DNA of 64,000 nucleotides from Haloarcula taiwanensis (GCA_002844335.1 CP019154.1:620001-684000); one strand, 5' to 3'; positions 1 to 9,462 are shown, numbered from the stretch's first letter. The notes: generated by a model from the sequence alone, not told the origin. Program-made: numbers and translations.

Positions 1-396
1 CTCGAGTTCCTCGTCGGAGAGCAGCGGCGCTTCGACGATGACCTTCACCGGAACTGGGACGCTGGCGACGACCTCAGTGATGTGGTCCCGGACGGCGTCG
101 TCCTCGCCGGCCTTGAGCAAGCCCACGTTGCACACCATATCCAGTTCGTCGGCTCCGGCGTCCCAGGCCAGTTTGGCCGCCTGACAGACGCTGTCGGTCT
201 GACCCTGGCCGTGCGGGAAGTCGATGACGGCCGTAAGCGGGACGTTCGCGTACTCGGTCGCAAGCGGGAGCGCCCACGGCGGGATGCACGCCCGCATTCC
301 GTACTGGAGCGCCTCGTCGAGGCAGGTTCGTACGTCGTTCGGTGTCGTCGTCGGACCGAGAACTGTATGCTCGATGCGGTCTGGTATCTCGTCCAT
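1..396 (-). CDS. deoC: deoxyribose-phosphate aldolase, 3' end cut by window
   Basis: The reverse strand reads from an ATG at 396 to the window edge without a stop, giving the first 132 residues. The start MDEIPDRIEHTVLGPTT and the later ELDMVCNVGLLKAG and VPVPVKVIVE segments are typical of the class I aldolase DeoC, which cleaves 2-deoxyribose-5-phosphate to acetaldehyde and glyceraldehyde-3-phosphate in deoxynucleoside catabolism. The LDMVCNVG strand lines the active site; the catalytic Schiff-base lysine lies further on, outside the window. A uridine phosphorylase at 2751 serves the same salvage route but is not in the same operon. The gene is divergent from the DUF63 gene. Confidence 0.88.
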   Translation of the reverse strand, partial: MDEIPDRIEHTVLGPTTTPNDVRTCLDEALQYGMRACIPPWALPLATEYANVPLTAVIDFPHGQGQTDSVCQAAKLAWDAGADELDMVCNVGLLKAGEDDAVRDHITEVVASVPVPVKVIVEAPLLSDEELE

Positions 397-555
397 ACCG
401 CGGGGTGACACGTGGTGCCCACGTAAAGACGGCGGGCGGCGGACGGTGGAGCTACTGTCGTGCCGTACTCGTGTTCGATGATTGCCGCTCAGGCTGCGAC
501 GGTATCGTCGGCCTCGTTCGGAAGGTTTTCCCTCATCGGAGTCGGCGTGGGGGAC

Positions 556-1392
556 ATGGTACTGCCCTCGGGGTTAGCGCTCCCGCCGCTTGAGTACACT
601 GTGGCGCTGCTTGCGGGCACGCTCGTGGTGACAGCGCTGTTGTACGCCCTCGAACCACCGATCGACCAACGAACCGTAGTCGCCTTGACGCCGTGGATGG
701 CCCTCGGCGGCGCGCTCCACGCGTTCCATCAGCCACCGATTGACGCCTACAGGCCCGTGGTCGCACCGCTGTTCGGCGCGCCGGCGGTGTATCTCACGAC
801 GTTCGTCACGCTGGCTCTCGTCTGGATCACGCTGACGCTGTTCAGCGTCCGACGCGGCCACAGCGAGACGATATCACGGAATCTGGGGTACATCGGTGTC
901 GGATTTCTGACGGTATTGCTTGTCATCGCTGTCGTGATGGCACTGGAGTCCGGCCTGCTTGGACTCATCTGGCCAACTGTTGCTGTCGTCGTCGCAACCG
1001 TCGTTACTGCCGTGACGGTGCTTGCGGTCGCGCTGTGGCGGACACCGGTGGTCGTTCGGATGCGGTATGCGGCCCCGACGGTCGTGTTCGCGCATATGCT
1101 CGACGGCGTCTCGACGGCGGTCGGCGCTGATGTTATCGGCATCACGGAACGAACGCCGATCCCGGCCCGCATCATGGAGTTCGCTGGCACGCTCCCAACA
1201 GCGCCGTATCTCGGCAAAGGCTGGCTGTTCGTGTTCGTCAAACTGCTCGTGGCGGTTGCGGTCGTCTTTCTGCTGGACGACTATCTCGAAGAGGAACCCA
1301 TCGAAGCGAGTCTCCTGCTCGCGCTCGTAACCGCCGTTGGCATCGGCCCGGCCACGAACAACATTGTCCTGTTCCTGTTCAGCCCGGTCTGA
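556..1392 (+). CDS. DUF63 family integral membrane protein
   Basis: About 278 residues with roughly seven hydrophobic segments separated by short polar loops. The sequence resembles the archaeal DUF63 family (for example the conserved LGGALHAFHQP stretch after the second segment and a VFAHMLDGVSTAVG segment in the middle), whose function is unknown. The open frame extends upstream to 460, but the first 32 residues are not membrane-like. I chose the ATG at 556 because the family normally begins close to its first transmembrane segment. It is divergent from deoC and convergent with the next gene. Confidence 0.75.
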   Translation: MVLPSGLALPPLEYTVALLAGTLVVTALLYALEPPIDQRTVVALTPWMALGGALHAFHQPPIDAYRPVVAPLFGAPAVYLTTFVTLALVWITLTLFSVRRGHSETISRNLGYIGVGFLTVLLVIAVVMALESGLLGLIWPTVAVVVATVVTAVTVLAVALWRTPVVVRMRYAAPTVVFAHMLDGVSTAVGADVIGITERTPIPARIMEFAGTLPTAPYLGKGWLFVFVKLLVAVAVVFLLDDYLEEEPIEASLLLALVTAVGIGPATNNIVLFLFSPV

Positions 1393-1398
1393 GTGGGG

Positions 1399-1812
1399 CT
1401 ACTCCGGCACCGAATCGCCGAATCCTTCCTGCCGTTCCCGTTCGAGCCGCTGACACCCAAACACGAGTGCGTCCGGCAGGTCCGTCGCATTCGATTGCAG
1501 CGATTCGAACACGGTGGCCACCTCACTGAACCGCGGGCCACGACCGGCAACCAGTGGCTCCTTTTGCCACGTAATGAACTCATAGTCGGACAGCAGCGGC
1601 AGGTGGCAGTGGTGCAGCTCTTGCCGCAGAATCTCCGGATCCTGCGGGACATTAGGGTTTATTGCACTCTCGGGGAGCGGGACTGTCGCGTCAGGGGGGG
1701 CATTTAACAATGCGACGATTAGCTGCCGGCGCGGCTCAGCGCTAACGGATTTGAAAACTTCGTTCCAGCGTCTTATCACCCGCTTTCCGTTCTGGTACCG
1801 TTGCTGTGTCAT
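1399..1812 (-). CDS. haloarchaeal winged-helix-like protein
   Basis: 137 residues starting at an ATG at 1812. The N-terminal third has a helix with PRRQLIVALL, which is how many haloarchaeal ArsR-like or DUF7344-like winged helices begin, followed by a proline-rich loop and a segment FGCQRLERERQ. A DNA-binding role is inferred from this resemblance only; no partner or ligand domain is visible. An AT-rich stretch between 1813 and 1960 separates it from the divergent membrane protein gene and could serve both. Confidence 0.55.
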   Translation of the reverse strand: MTQQRYQNGKRVIRRWNEVFKSVSAEPRRQLIVALLNAPPDATVPLPESAINPNVPQDPEILRQELHHCHLPLLSDYEFITWQKEPLVAGRGPRFSEVATVFESLQSNATDLPDALVFGCQRLERERQEGFGDSVPE

Positions 1813-1964
1813 GGTGTAACTTATACCATTTTTTCATACGACGACATATATATTGTCGTGGTGTACTATATTAGGTGAACTAAACCCAGAGGGTGCCTCT
1901 GTCCGGTCGAGTCGCCATGACCGGATGACACAATCCTCATGGGCATCGCGAGCAAGAGAGACAT

Positions 1965-2441
1965 GTGCTTGATTACCCCATCACGCAGTGGGCGTCTGTC
2001 TGTGTCGTCGCCGGCGCGGTCGTCGGCCTGCTGTTGAACATCCCGATGGTGACACAGGACGAGGGGTATCTGCCGGCGTACGTCGCTGGGGCTGGACTTA
2101 CTCGCGCCGACCCAGCCGCGGTGAGCCGGCCCCTCGCTGTTGCTGTGCATCACGGTACTGCCTTCGCTGCGGCGCTGTTGTACGGCGCGGTCGTCGCGGG
2201 CCTCTCGTCCGTGCTTCCGATGGCAGTCTCGCTCAACGGCGTCCCGCTGCTACCGCACATCGCTGGCGTTGCGGGCGTTTCCGCGTTCATCTACTACTTT
2301 TTCGCTCGCATCGCCATGCCTCGCTTCGGCGGCAGCGTTCGAGACACCGCTGACGAGATTATCCGACAGTGGGCACTCACGGCGTTCATCTTTGGGACAG
2401 CGCTTGCGCTGTTCGTCCCGGTGCTCGTCACCTGGCTGTAA
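1965..2441 (+). CDS. haloarchaeal four-helix membrane protein
   Basis: 158 residues with about four transmembrane segments (roughly residues 8-28, 62-90, 95-115 and 135-157). No recognised domain. The only in-frame initiator is GTG at 1965; the ATG two bases earlier is in another frame and runs out quickly, so this gene uses GTG. It ends one base before the convergent small membrane gene. Confidence 0.6.
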   Translation: MLDYPITQWASVCVVAGAVVGLLLNIPMVTQDEGYLPAYVAGAGLTRADPAAVSRPLAVAVHHGTAFAAALLYGAVVAGLSSVLPMAVSLNGVPLLPHIAGVAGVSAFIYYFFARIAMPRFGGSVRDTADEIIRQWALTAFIFGTALALFVPVLVTWL

Positions 2442-2442
2442 G

Positions 2443-2664
2443 CTACGTGTCCCCGGCCCGCTTCGAGAGGTTCCTGTAGGCCCCGAGATACAGGAAGACG
2501 GTGGCAAGCAGCGCGAACGGAACGACGAGGGTCCACGAGGGGCCGTCCGGCGTTCCCGCGCCGACGGTGTAGCCAGTCAGCAGCCCGAGGACGACTCCGG
2601 CGACAATAGCGATACCCGCCGGTCCTCGCATCCGTCTGTCGAACAGCGAGATATCGTCTGCCAT
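2443..2664 (-). CDS. small two-helix membrane protein
   Basis: 73 residues, ATG at 2664. A short acidic N-terminus (MADDISLFDRRM) precedes two hydrophobic helices around residues 14-35 and 46-63, then a basic tail YRNLSKRAG. This positive-inside tail supports a real inner membrane protein. Function unknown. It converges with the preceding gene and is divergent from uridine phosphorylase. Confidence 0.6.
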   Translation of the reverse strand: MADDISLFDRRMRGPAGIAIVAGVVLGLLTGYTVGAGTPDGPSWTLVVPFALLATVFLYLGAYRNLSKRAGDT

Positions 2665-2750
2665 ACGTCCCCTCTATCGGGCGTCCTACCTCACTGTTGC
2701 GACCGACAGGAATCCACTGACTACTAAATAGTTCCGTGCGACTGGCCTGT

Positions 2751-3476
2751 ATGGCGAAACAGCCGCATCTACTCGTCGAACCGGGTGACCTGACAGATAT
2801 CGCGCTCGTGCCGGGCGACCCCGGACGCGTCGACCGCATTGCAGGCCTCTGTGACGACCACGAAGTCGTCGCACAGAACCGCGAGTACAAACTCGTCAAT
2901 GCGACCTACGACGGCCGCGAACTGACGATCTGTTCGACCGGCATCGGGTCGCCGTCGACGGCCATTGCCGTCGAGGAACTGGAAGCGGTCGGCGTCGAGA
3001 CGCTCATCCGCGTCGGAACGACCGGCGCGCTGCAGGAAGGCATCGAAATCGGCGATATGGTCGTCGCCAACGGCGCTGCCAAGGACGAGGGCACGTCCCA
3101 GCGCTACGAATCCAAGTCCGTCCCGGCCGTCCCCGACTACGAGGTGCTCTCGTCGCTGGTCGACGCCGCCGAGGCGAACGACGAGGACGTTCACGTCGGT
3201 CCAATTGCGACGGACGACGCCTTCTACGCCGAGACGGACGAGTATATCAACGACTGGGAGGACGCCGGTCTGCTGGCCGTCGAGATGGAGGCCGCCGCGC
3301 TGTTCTCGCTGTGTCGTCGCAAGGGCCTGCGCTCGGGTGCTATCTGTACCGTCGACGGCAACCTCGTCGAGGGGACACAGAAGGGCAAAACCGAGGACGA
3401 GGAACTCCCCGAGAAAGCCAAGAACAACGTCGAGCGCGCTATCGAAATTAGTCTGACGGCGGCCTCGTCGCTGTAG
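2751..3476 (+). CDS. udp: uridine phosphorylase / nucleoside phosphorylase
   Basis: 241 residues of the PNP_UDP_1 family, which cleaves nucleosides with phosphate to a base and ribose-1-phosphate. Visible motifs are the phosphate-binding VPGDPGRVDRI near residue 20, the STGIGSPSTAIAVEEL segment around residue 60-75, RVGTTGAL at about 85 and VEMEAAALF near 178, where the glutamates bind ribose. The open frame begins at 2736, but MAKQPHLLVEPGD at 2751 matches the usual family start. Substrate choice (uridine versus other nucleosides) cannot be fixed from sequence alone. Confidence 0.88.
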   Translation: MAKQPHLLVEPGDLTDIALVPGDPGRVDRIAGLCDDHEVVAQNREYKLVNATYDGRELTICSTGIGSPSTAIAVEELEAVGVETLIRVGTTGALQEGIEIGDMVVANGAAKDEGTSQRYESKSVPAVPDYEVLSSLVDAAEANDEDVHVGPIATDDAFYAETDEYINDWEDAGLLAVEMEAAALFSLCRRKGLRSGAICTVDGNLVEGTQKGKTEDEELPEKAKNNVERAIEISLTAASSL

Positions 3477-3563
3477 GCACCGCCGCTGTTGACTCCGCAC
3501 GAGCAGCTAACCCCGCAACTTCCCGGCGGAGGGCTTAACAGATGTTCTCCCGTGGGAACCTGT

Positions 3564-5078
3564 ATGCTCGACCAGTTCCGGAAGTGGTTCCACGCGGCGG
3601 TCAGGCGACTCCGGCGGGTCGAGCGCCGCGAACTGCAGGACTTCAGGCGGTGGGCCGAGGTGACGGAAAACCTCGTTCACCTCTCTATGCTGGTGTTTGT
3701 CCCGCTCGCTATCGTGCTGGTGACGACGCTGGCAAACGCCGTCCCACGACTGAGTTTCCTGCTGTTCCCGCCGCTCGCGGCGGGGTCGTACACGCTCTTT
3801 GTCGACCCGACGAGCAAGTACTCCGACCCGAAGCGGTTCGTCGCGGGCCTCACCATCGGCGCGGTCTGTGGGCTGGGTGCACTCGCAGTCTCGAACAGCT
3901 ATCTCACAGCGCCGGGCGGCCAGTTCGGCGTCAACGCGCTCGGTGCCGGCCTCGCCGTCTTCGCCACTGGCGTAGTCACCTGGCCGCTGGACATCGAGGA
4001 GCCGTCGTCGTACTCGACCGCGCTGCTGGCACTGCTGGTCGAACCGAGCCAGCAGGCGACGTTCGTCGCCAGTGTCTTCCTCGCCAGTTCGCTCGTGGCA
4101 GTACTCTTCGTCATCTGGCGCGAGCAGTTCTACGAACAGCGAGCAACGTACCTGTACGAGTCGATGTCCGGTGACGACCACGTTCTGGTCCCGATGCGCG
4201 GCGACGCAGCGGGACAGACAGCGATGCTGGGCGCACGACTCGCGGCCGCTCACGAGGCCGGCAAAGTCGTCCTGCTGGACGTGGTTTCGGACAGCGACGC
4301 CGCCACGGCCCAGCAAACCCTCACACGGGACACGATACAGCTTGACATCCGGTCCGAGAACGGGGGCGAGCCGGCGTCGGCAGAAACCCGCCCGGTTGGC
4401 GACGGCGGTGACCCGGCAACCGCCCCGGCGTCGCCCGAGCAGACGGACCTCGAAGCGGAGATCGATTGGCTGGAGACCCACGCGGACCGGATCGAGACGC
4501 GGACGGGCGTCTCCTGTCAGGTCGTCGTCGCGAGCGACCACGGGTCGCCGGCGAAGACAACGCTGCAGACTGCGGCCGAAACCAACTGCGATCTCATTGT
4601 CGCACCCTACGAAAGCCAACACGGGGCGCTGACGCCGTATTTACAGCGGCTCTTCCGCAGTGAAAGCGATGTCGTCGTCCACCGCTCCCGGAGCGACCGG
4701 ACCCGCTGGAAACAGGTCATCGTCCCCGTCCGTAGTGTCAGCGATGTGGCTCACAATATGGTCGACTTCGCCACACGACTGGCCGGCCGGAGCGGGCGGG
4801 TCGCCGTCGCGACCTGTATCGGCTCCCGTGGGGACCGCCGCCGGGCCGAAGAGATGCTTGCGGACCTCATCGAACCGTACGAGGGCGCGTTCGAGACGCG
4901 GGTTCCGCGGACGGATATCCAGACGTTTCTGTCCGATACGGCGTCGCAGTACGACCTCGTCATGATCGGGGCAAGCCGCGACCGGAGCAAGGCGTCGCGG
5001 TTCATCTCCCCACCGACGTTCGAACGGCTGGAGGACGTGGAAACGGATGTCGCTATCGTCGACCGCGGTCGAGCCTAA
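3564..5078 (+). CDS. HPP-family membrane protein fused to two UspA domains
   Basis: 504 residues. The first 190 form a membrane region of about five to six helices with the HPP-like segment LLFPPLAAGSYTLFVDPTSK, a family linked in bacteria and plants to nitrite transport. The rest is soluble: one UspA-like domain (about 205-365, with LIVAPYES near its end) and a second one (about 385-500, with MIGASRDRS). The fusion suggests a transporter or channel whose activity is set by a nucleotide-binding stress domain; that is inference. The start is the ATG at 3564 rather than the upstream extension to 3489, whose first 25 residues look non-coding. It overlaps the convergent channel gene by four bases. 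Confidence 0.8.
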   Translation: MLDQFRKWFHAAVRRLRRVERRELQDFRRWAEVTENLVHLSMLVFVPLAIVLVTTLANAVPRLSFLLFPPLAAGSYTLFVDPTSKYSDPKRFVAGLTIGAVCGLGALAVSNSYLTAPGGQFGVNALGAGLAVFATGVVTWPLDIEEPSSYSTALLALLVEPSQQATFVASVFLASSLVAVLFVIWREQFYEQRATYLYESMSGDDHVLVPMRGDAAGQTAMLGARLAAAHEAGKVVLLDVVSDSDAATAQQTLTRDTIQLDIRSENGGEPASAETRPVGDGGDPATAPASPEQTDLEAEIDWLETHADRIETRTGVSCQVVVASDHGSPAKTTLQTAAETNCDLIVAPYESQHGALTPYLQRLFRSESDVVVHRSRSDRTRWKQVIVPVRSVSDVAHNMVDFATRLAGRSGRVAVATCIGSRGDRRRAEEMLADLIEPYEGAFETRVPRTDIQTFLSDTASQYDLVMIGASRDRSKASRFISPPTFERLEDVETDVAIVDRGRA

Positions 5079-6289
5079 ATCTCCGCGTCGTCCTCGTCGT
5101 TCACGTCGAGCAGGTGGTCGGCGATGTTCTCCATCCCCTCGCGGCCCAGCGCGGACTGGACGATGAGGTGGCCGCCCAGTACTGCGGGGCTGATGACCGT
5201 GTCCGCGCCCGCTCGCCGAAGCTTTTCGATGTTTTCGCGGTCCGTCGCCGCGGCGACGATGTTGACCGTCGGATTGAGCGTCTGGGCCGTCAGTATCGCC
5301 AGCGCGTCCTGCGCGTCGTCGTTCGTCGCCGCGACGACCGCTGCGGCGTCCTCGATACCGGCCCGTTGCATGGGTACTTCGTCGCTCGGGTCCGCAGTCA
5401 GGACGGCGATGTCCTGTTGCTGGAGCCGGGTGGCCGTCTCCGTGTCCGGCGTGATGACAACGAACTCGATTTCGCCGGTCAGCTCTTCGATAATCGGTTC
5501 CGTCAGGTCGCCGTGGCCGAGTACCAGTACGTGGTTCTCAAGCAGGTCCAGTTGTGCGTCAGTCATGTTTCCGAGTGCCTCCGAAAGCCGTTTTTCGATT
5601 GCCGGTCCCAGCAGCGACCCCAGCGCGATGGCGAAACTGGCCGTTCCGAGGACGACCACGGACATGCCGAACAGTTTCGCTTGCTGGCTCTGTGGGGTCA
5701 TATCGCCGTACCCGACAGTGCTGGCCGTGACCAGCGTGTAATAGAACGCATCAGTCGCCGTCGAAAGGTTGGTGAATTCATCGCGGAGCGCGTACGACCC
5801 CGCCGTTCCGTACATGAGCGAGCCGAGGAGCGCCGCGCCAGCGGCCAGTTGCGCCGTCGAGAGGTCGATCGGTCGGTCGAACCGCCGTCGATTCAGGAGC
5901 ATCGTCGGGAGCGAGAGCAGCGAGAGGGCGACAAGCGGAATCGAAACCGCCGAACTCGGCACGGAGCCGACGAACGGAATCGACACCGCGGAGTTCTGTA
6001 CCAGCCCCTGTACCGCCGCCACGGGGAGCAAGACGACGGTCGCGTACCACGCGATTCGCAGGCGACGGCGGAGTCCAACGACGCTGACGAGGAGCGTGAA
6101 CCCCGTGAGTGCGCCGGTGAACCCGGCGGTGCGCTGGATGCTGCGCGGAATGAGGTCCCCGAGCGGCCCGCTGATCGACACGGCACTGATATTGACCACA
6201 CCAGTGACGAACGACAGCACCGCTACCAACACCGGCAAGAGGATTGTCGCGCGCGCTCCCAGCCAGTCCCGCGGTCTGTCCATACCCAT
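5075..6289 (-). CDS. potassium channel with RCK (TrkA-N) domain
   Basis: 404 residues. Several N-terminal hydrophobic helices precede a pore module with the perfect K+ selectivity filter TVGYGD at residues 191-196, an inner helix, and a cytoplasmic TrkA-N (RCK) domain starting near 253 (HVLVLGHGDLTEPII). The extra helices before the pore suggest a voltage-sensor-like or accessory region of about four helices. RCK domains gate such channels through NAD(H), ATP or ions. Two possible ATG codons lie at 6289 and 6283. It is divergent from the two TrkA-C genes, which probably act in the same potassium system, and an 18-bp palindrome lies between them. Confidence 0.88.
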   Translation of the reverse strand: MGMDRPRDWLGARATILLPVLVAVLSFVTGVVNISAVSISGPLGDLIPRSIQRTAGFTGALTGFTLLVSVVGLRRRLRIAWYATVVLLPVAAVQGLVQNSAVSIPFVGSVPSSAVSIPLVALSLLSLPTMLLNRRRFDRPIDLSTAQLAAGAALLGSLMYGTAGSYALRDEFTNLSTATDAFYYTLVTASTVGYGDMTPQSQQAKLFGMSVVVLGTASFAIALGSLLGPAIEKRLSEALGNMTDAQLDLLENHVLVLGHGDLTEPIIEELTGEIEFVVITPDTETATRLQQQDIAVLTADPSDEVPMQRAGIEDAAAVVAATNDDAQDALAILTAQTLNPTVNIVAAATDRENIEKLRRAGADTVISPAVLGGHLIVQSALGREGMENIADHLLDVNDEDDAEI

Positions 6290-6294
6290 CCAGA

Positions 6295-6312
6295 TTACAT
6301 CGGTCGGTGTAA
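6295..6312. promoter_or_regulatory. 18-bp near-perfect palindrome between K+ channel and TrkA-C genes
   Basis: TTACATCG-GT-CGGTGTAA pairs over eight-base arms with one mismatch. It lies six bases upstream of the first ATG of the channel gene and 54 upstream of the divergent TrkA-C gene, so a bound protein could affect both. It is seen only once in this window; an operator role is inferred. Confidence 0.35.
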
Positions 6313-6366
6313 ATGTACTGTCCGCGGGCCGGAAGCGATTTACTACCGGCCACGCAGGGTGTGGAC

Positions 6367-7593
6367 ATGGCTTCGCTCCCGGTCGAGGTGTTGATGGGGA
6401 TCTATCTGGGGCTGTTGGTGGGAGTGATACCGGCGCTCGTCTCGTGGGCGCTGGGGTTCAGTTTCAAGTATTTCACCGGTATTACCGTGCCAGGGTTCGG
6501 TGTCGTCGTGCTCGCAATCGCACTTGCCGGCGTCAGCGGCGGCCTCATGGCACTGGCTGATAAGTCGATTACGCAGGCCCCCAACGCCGAACGAGTGATC
6601 ACTGCAATCATCCTCGTCGGGATGGTGTCGCTGTACGCACACAGCAAGGGCGACCAGCTCGGGGCAACGTTCCCGAAGCGACTCTCTTTACAGGGGCTAC
6701 GCGAAAAGAAACTCTCCGCGGACGTGGTTGAATTCGTCGGTGGCCGTGACGAGGTCCGTATTCGTATTGTCGGCGACGTGGCCGACATGGAGGGGTATCC
6801 GCCGCTTTCGGAGCCGCTTCGTGCCGACATCCGAAACGAGGAGTGGCGGTTTCCGGCCGACCTCCGCATCGGCGAACTCGAACGCCGGATGGAAGAGCGA
6901 CTGAAATCCGAGTTCGACCTCGGTGACGCCGCCGTCTCAATCGACGAGCAGGGGCGGGCGACGGTCGTCGCCGCGCCGCCGTTTTCGGGGCTGTCGAAGC
7001 GCGTGGGCGATAATCGCCACGCCGTTTCGGTTGAGGCGCTGTTGCCGACCGGTCTGGCCCGCAACGACGAGGTGACAGTGCTGACTGAGGACGCGCAGGT
7101 ACGGGGGACTGTCGTCAGTGCCCGGTCGGACCCGGTGGCCGACGAGACGCCCGCCGAGACGCCAACGGAACCGGAAATCGCCGACACCGAGCCACCTCCG
7201 ACGCCGGTCCGGGCCCCGACGACCGACGGTGGCGAGGGGCGACTCACCGTCGCCGTGACCCGGACGGATGTCCAACCGCTCCTGCGCTCAGCCCGGCCAA
7301 AGGTCGTGGTCGAACCCCGTGGCACACATCGGGAGTACGAACTCGTTTCCCTTCTCCGGCGAGCCGGCAACCGCTTTCGCCGACTCACGGTTCGCACCGA
7401 CGGCCCGCTTGACGGGACGACGCTCCGGGACGCCCGTGTTCGGGAGGCCTACGACGTTGCTGTCGTCGCCATCCGGACGCCGGACGGCTGGCAAGTCGCA
7501 CCGCGCGGCGAGGCAGCCGTTGAGGCGGGCGACGAACTGTACGCGATTGGTCGCCGAACCGACCTCGATGCCTTCGCGGAGGCGGTCGCATGA
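6367..7593 (+). CDS. membrane protein with TrkA-C domain (potassium system)
   Basis: 408 residues. Three hydrophobic segments occupy roughly residues 5-30, 38-62 and 77-93, followed by a long soluble region. A TrkA-C (RCK_C) domain sits at the C-terminus, about residues 325-405 (LDGTTLRDARVREAYDVAVVAI then AGDELYAIGRR). A proline and threonine-rich linker near 265-295 joins the parts. ATG at 6367 follows the pattern of the family; the extension to 6313 is unlikely. The stop overlaps the next start by four bases (ATGA), so both are translated from one message. Probably a ligand-sensing partner of K+ transport; the direct role is unknown. Confidence 0.75.
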   Translation: MASLPVEVLMGIYLGLLVGVIPALVSWALGFSFKYFTGITVPGFGVVVLAIALAGVSGGLMALADKSITQAPNAERVITAIILVGMVSLYAHSKGDQLGATFPKRLSLQGLREKKLSADVVEFVGGRDEVRIRIVGDVADMEGYPPLSEPLRADIRNEEWRFPADLRIGELERRMEERLKSEFDLGDAAVSIDEQGRATVVAAPPFSGLSKRVGDNRHAVSVEALLPTGLARNDEVTVLTEDAQVRGTVVSARSDPVADETPAETPTEPEIADTEPPPTPVRAPTTDGGEGRLTVAVTRTDVQPLLRSARPKVVVEPRGTHREYELVSLLRRAGNRFRRLTVRTDGPLDGTTLRDARVREAYDVAVVAIRTPDGWQVAPRGEAAVEAGDELYAIGRRTDLDAFAEAVA

Positions 7594-9353
7594 TGCTGGT
7601 CGGCCCGACACTGCTCGCACAGGTCGGTGCGAACCTGCAACTGGGGACGGTGTCACGGGCGCTGGTCGAGGGTGTCGTCTGGCTCCTCGCTATTACGATT
7701 CTCGCCGCGACGCCAGCTGGTGCTATCGCCGTCTTCTACCGCTGGTACGTCCGTGAGCGCATTCAGACCGGGCTAGCGGTCCTGTTCGGACTGACTGCGG
7801 TCGTCCTCGTCATCGGCGCAACGACCGCGCTCAGTGAGGTCATCGCCCAGCGTGAGGACGTGCTGGCGGCCGGGGCGGTCCTGTTGAACCTCGCCGCGTT
7901 CCTCGCCGGCGGCGTCGGGGCCTACGGCGGGATGCGCATCGGGGACCGGCTGGGTGTCGACCTCTTTGCCGCGACCGGCGGCCGAAACATCGACGCCGAC
8001 GTGAGCGAAATCGTCCAGACCGTCGGCCGCGTCACGTCGGTTCGTCTCCCCGAGGATATCGACGATATCATCGGTTACGACCCGATGCCCGACGAGACAA
8101 AAGAGACGCTCGCTGACCGCCGCTTTCTCTTCCCGCGGCGGCTGACGAAAGACGAACTCCGGGAGCGGCTGGTTGGCCGGCTCAAAACCGACTACGGCGT
8201 TGGCCACGTGGACGTCGAACTGGCCGACGACGGGAACGTCGACTACCTCGCCGTCGGCTCGCGGGCGGCCGGTATCGGGCCGACGTTGCCACCATCGACG
8301 AACGCCGTCGCACTCCGGGCTGACCCGGCCCACGCTGCGAGCGCCGGCGACCTCGTTCAGGTCTGGGAGCAAGCGCCATCGAAACGCGTACTCACCGGGG
8401 AACTCCGTGGCGTCGCAGACGACGTGGTGACGGTCGCTATCGACGCCGCCGACACGCCGAAACTCGACCCCCAGACCGAGTACAAACTGGTCACGCTCCC
8501 GGTGCAGGACCGCTCTGACCGTGAGTTCGCCTCGCTGCTCCGTGCGGCCGACGAGACAATGGGCACCACCGCCGTCGAACCGGGGAGCATGCTCGACGGC
8601 GCGCCGGTCGGCAGTCTAGCAGTGTCAGTGGTCGCGATCACCCGCGACGACACAGCGCCGGAGACAATCCCGTCCCGCGAACGCGTCCTCGCGGCCGGTG
8701 ACACAATCTACGCAATCGCTACCCCGGACGCGTTGCGGCGGCTGGAACAGGCCACGACAGCGGCGGTGGCGGACGAGCCGGACGACGGCGCGGCTGACGG
8801 GGACGGACAGTCAAGCGCGTCTGACTCTGCCCCCCGGAACGAGCGAGCGGACCGACCGGAAACAACGGCGGACGACGCGACTGCTGTCTCGGCTGCCGAC
8901 AGCGCGCAGAATGTCGACGCGGTCGAGACTGCTGCCGATGCCGCGACCGACGCCGGCACGGACACGACTACGGTCGACACTGCCGACGAGTCAGCAGACT
9001 CCGCTGTTGAAGATGCGGCGGCTGAGTCTGCGCTGGCTGATGCCGGCGCTGGCGAGAGGACAACCGAGACTGGCGACGAGGCTCCCGACGACCCGCTGGA
9101 GGCACTCCGGAACATCGACACGGAGGAGCCAGGCGACGACCTGACGGCCGAGGAAGCGTTCGACGACGTGCCGGCAGACGACGCCGACGACACCGTCGAG
9201 GTGTGGGACCCGGAAGAGCGGATCGGCGAGGCTGACGACGAGTCCGCCGAGGCCGGCGACAGCGACTCGACGGACTCCGAAGCGCCAACCGGGGACGGAG
9301 ACGGCGCAGACGACGAACCGACCGCTGGTGACGGTTCGGAGGACCGAGACTGA
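7590..9353 (+). CDS. TrkA-C membrane protein with long acidic tail
   Basis: 587 residues. The N-terminal 110 residues contain three helices, as in the upstream neighbour, and the middle resembles it as well, ending in a TrkA-C domain around residues 285-385 (LDGAPVGSLAVSVVAI, then AGDTIYAIATPDAL). The remaining 200 residues are a low-complexity tail of Asp, Glu, Ala, Thr and Ser with no predicted fold. The two genes look like an ancient tandem duplication. The ATGA overlap with the gene upstream shows translational coupling. Acidic tails are common in haloarchaea; this one is unusually long. Confidence 0.75.
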   Translation: MMLVGPTLLAQVGANLQLGTVSRALVEGVVWLLAITILAATPAGAIAVFYRWYVRERIQTGLAVLFGLTAVVLVIGATTALSEVIAQREDVLAAGAVLLNLAAFLAGGVGAYGGMRIGDRLGVDLFAATGGRNIDADVSEIVQTVGRVTSVRLPEDIDDIIGYDPMPDETKETLADRRFLFPRRLTKDELRERLVGRLKTDYGVGHVDVELADDGNVDYLAVGSRAAGIGPTLPPSTNAVALRADPAHAASAGDLVQVWEQAPSKRVLTGELRGVADDVVTVAIDAADTPKLDPQTEYKLVTLPVQDRSDREFASLLRAADETMGTTAVEPGSMLDGAPVGSLAVSVVAITRDDTAPETIPSRERVLAAGDTIYAIATPDALRRLEQATTAAVADEPDDGAADGDGQSSASDSAPRNERADRPETTADDATAVSAADSAQNVDAVETAADAATDAGTDTTTVDTADESADSAVEDAAAESALADAGAGERTTETGDEAPDDPLEALRNIDTEEPGDDLTAEEAFDDVPADDADDTVEVWDPEERIGEADDESAEAGDSDSTDSEAPTGDGDGADDEPTAGDGSEDRD

Positions 9354-9462
9354 ATTTCGAGTGTCGGTACCGCCGGATGCACGCTGTCTGTCTCCTGCCT
9401 CCGAACCGACCGGACACACCTCAGTCCGGAACCCTCTTTTGCCAGACGCCCGGAGTACGGCT

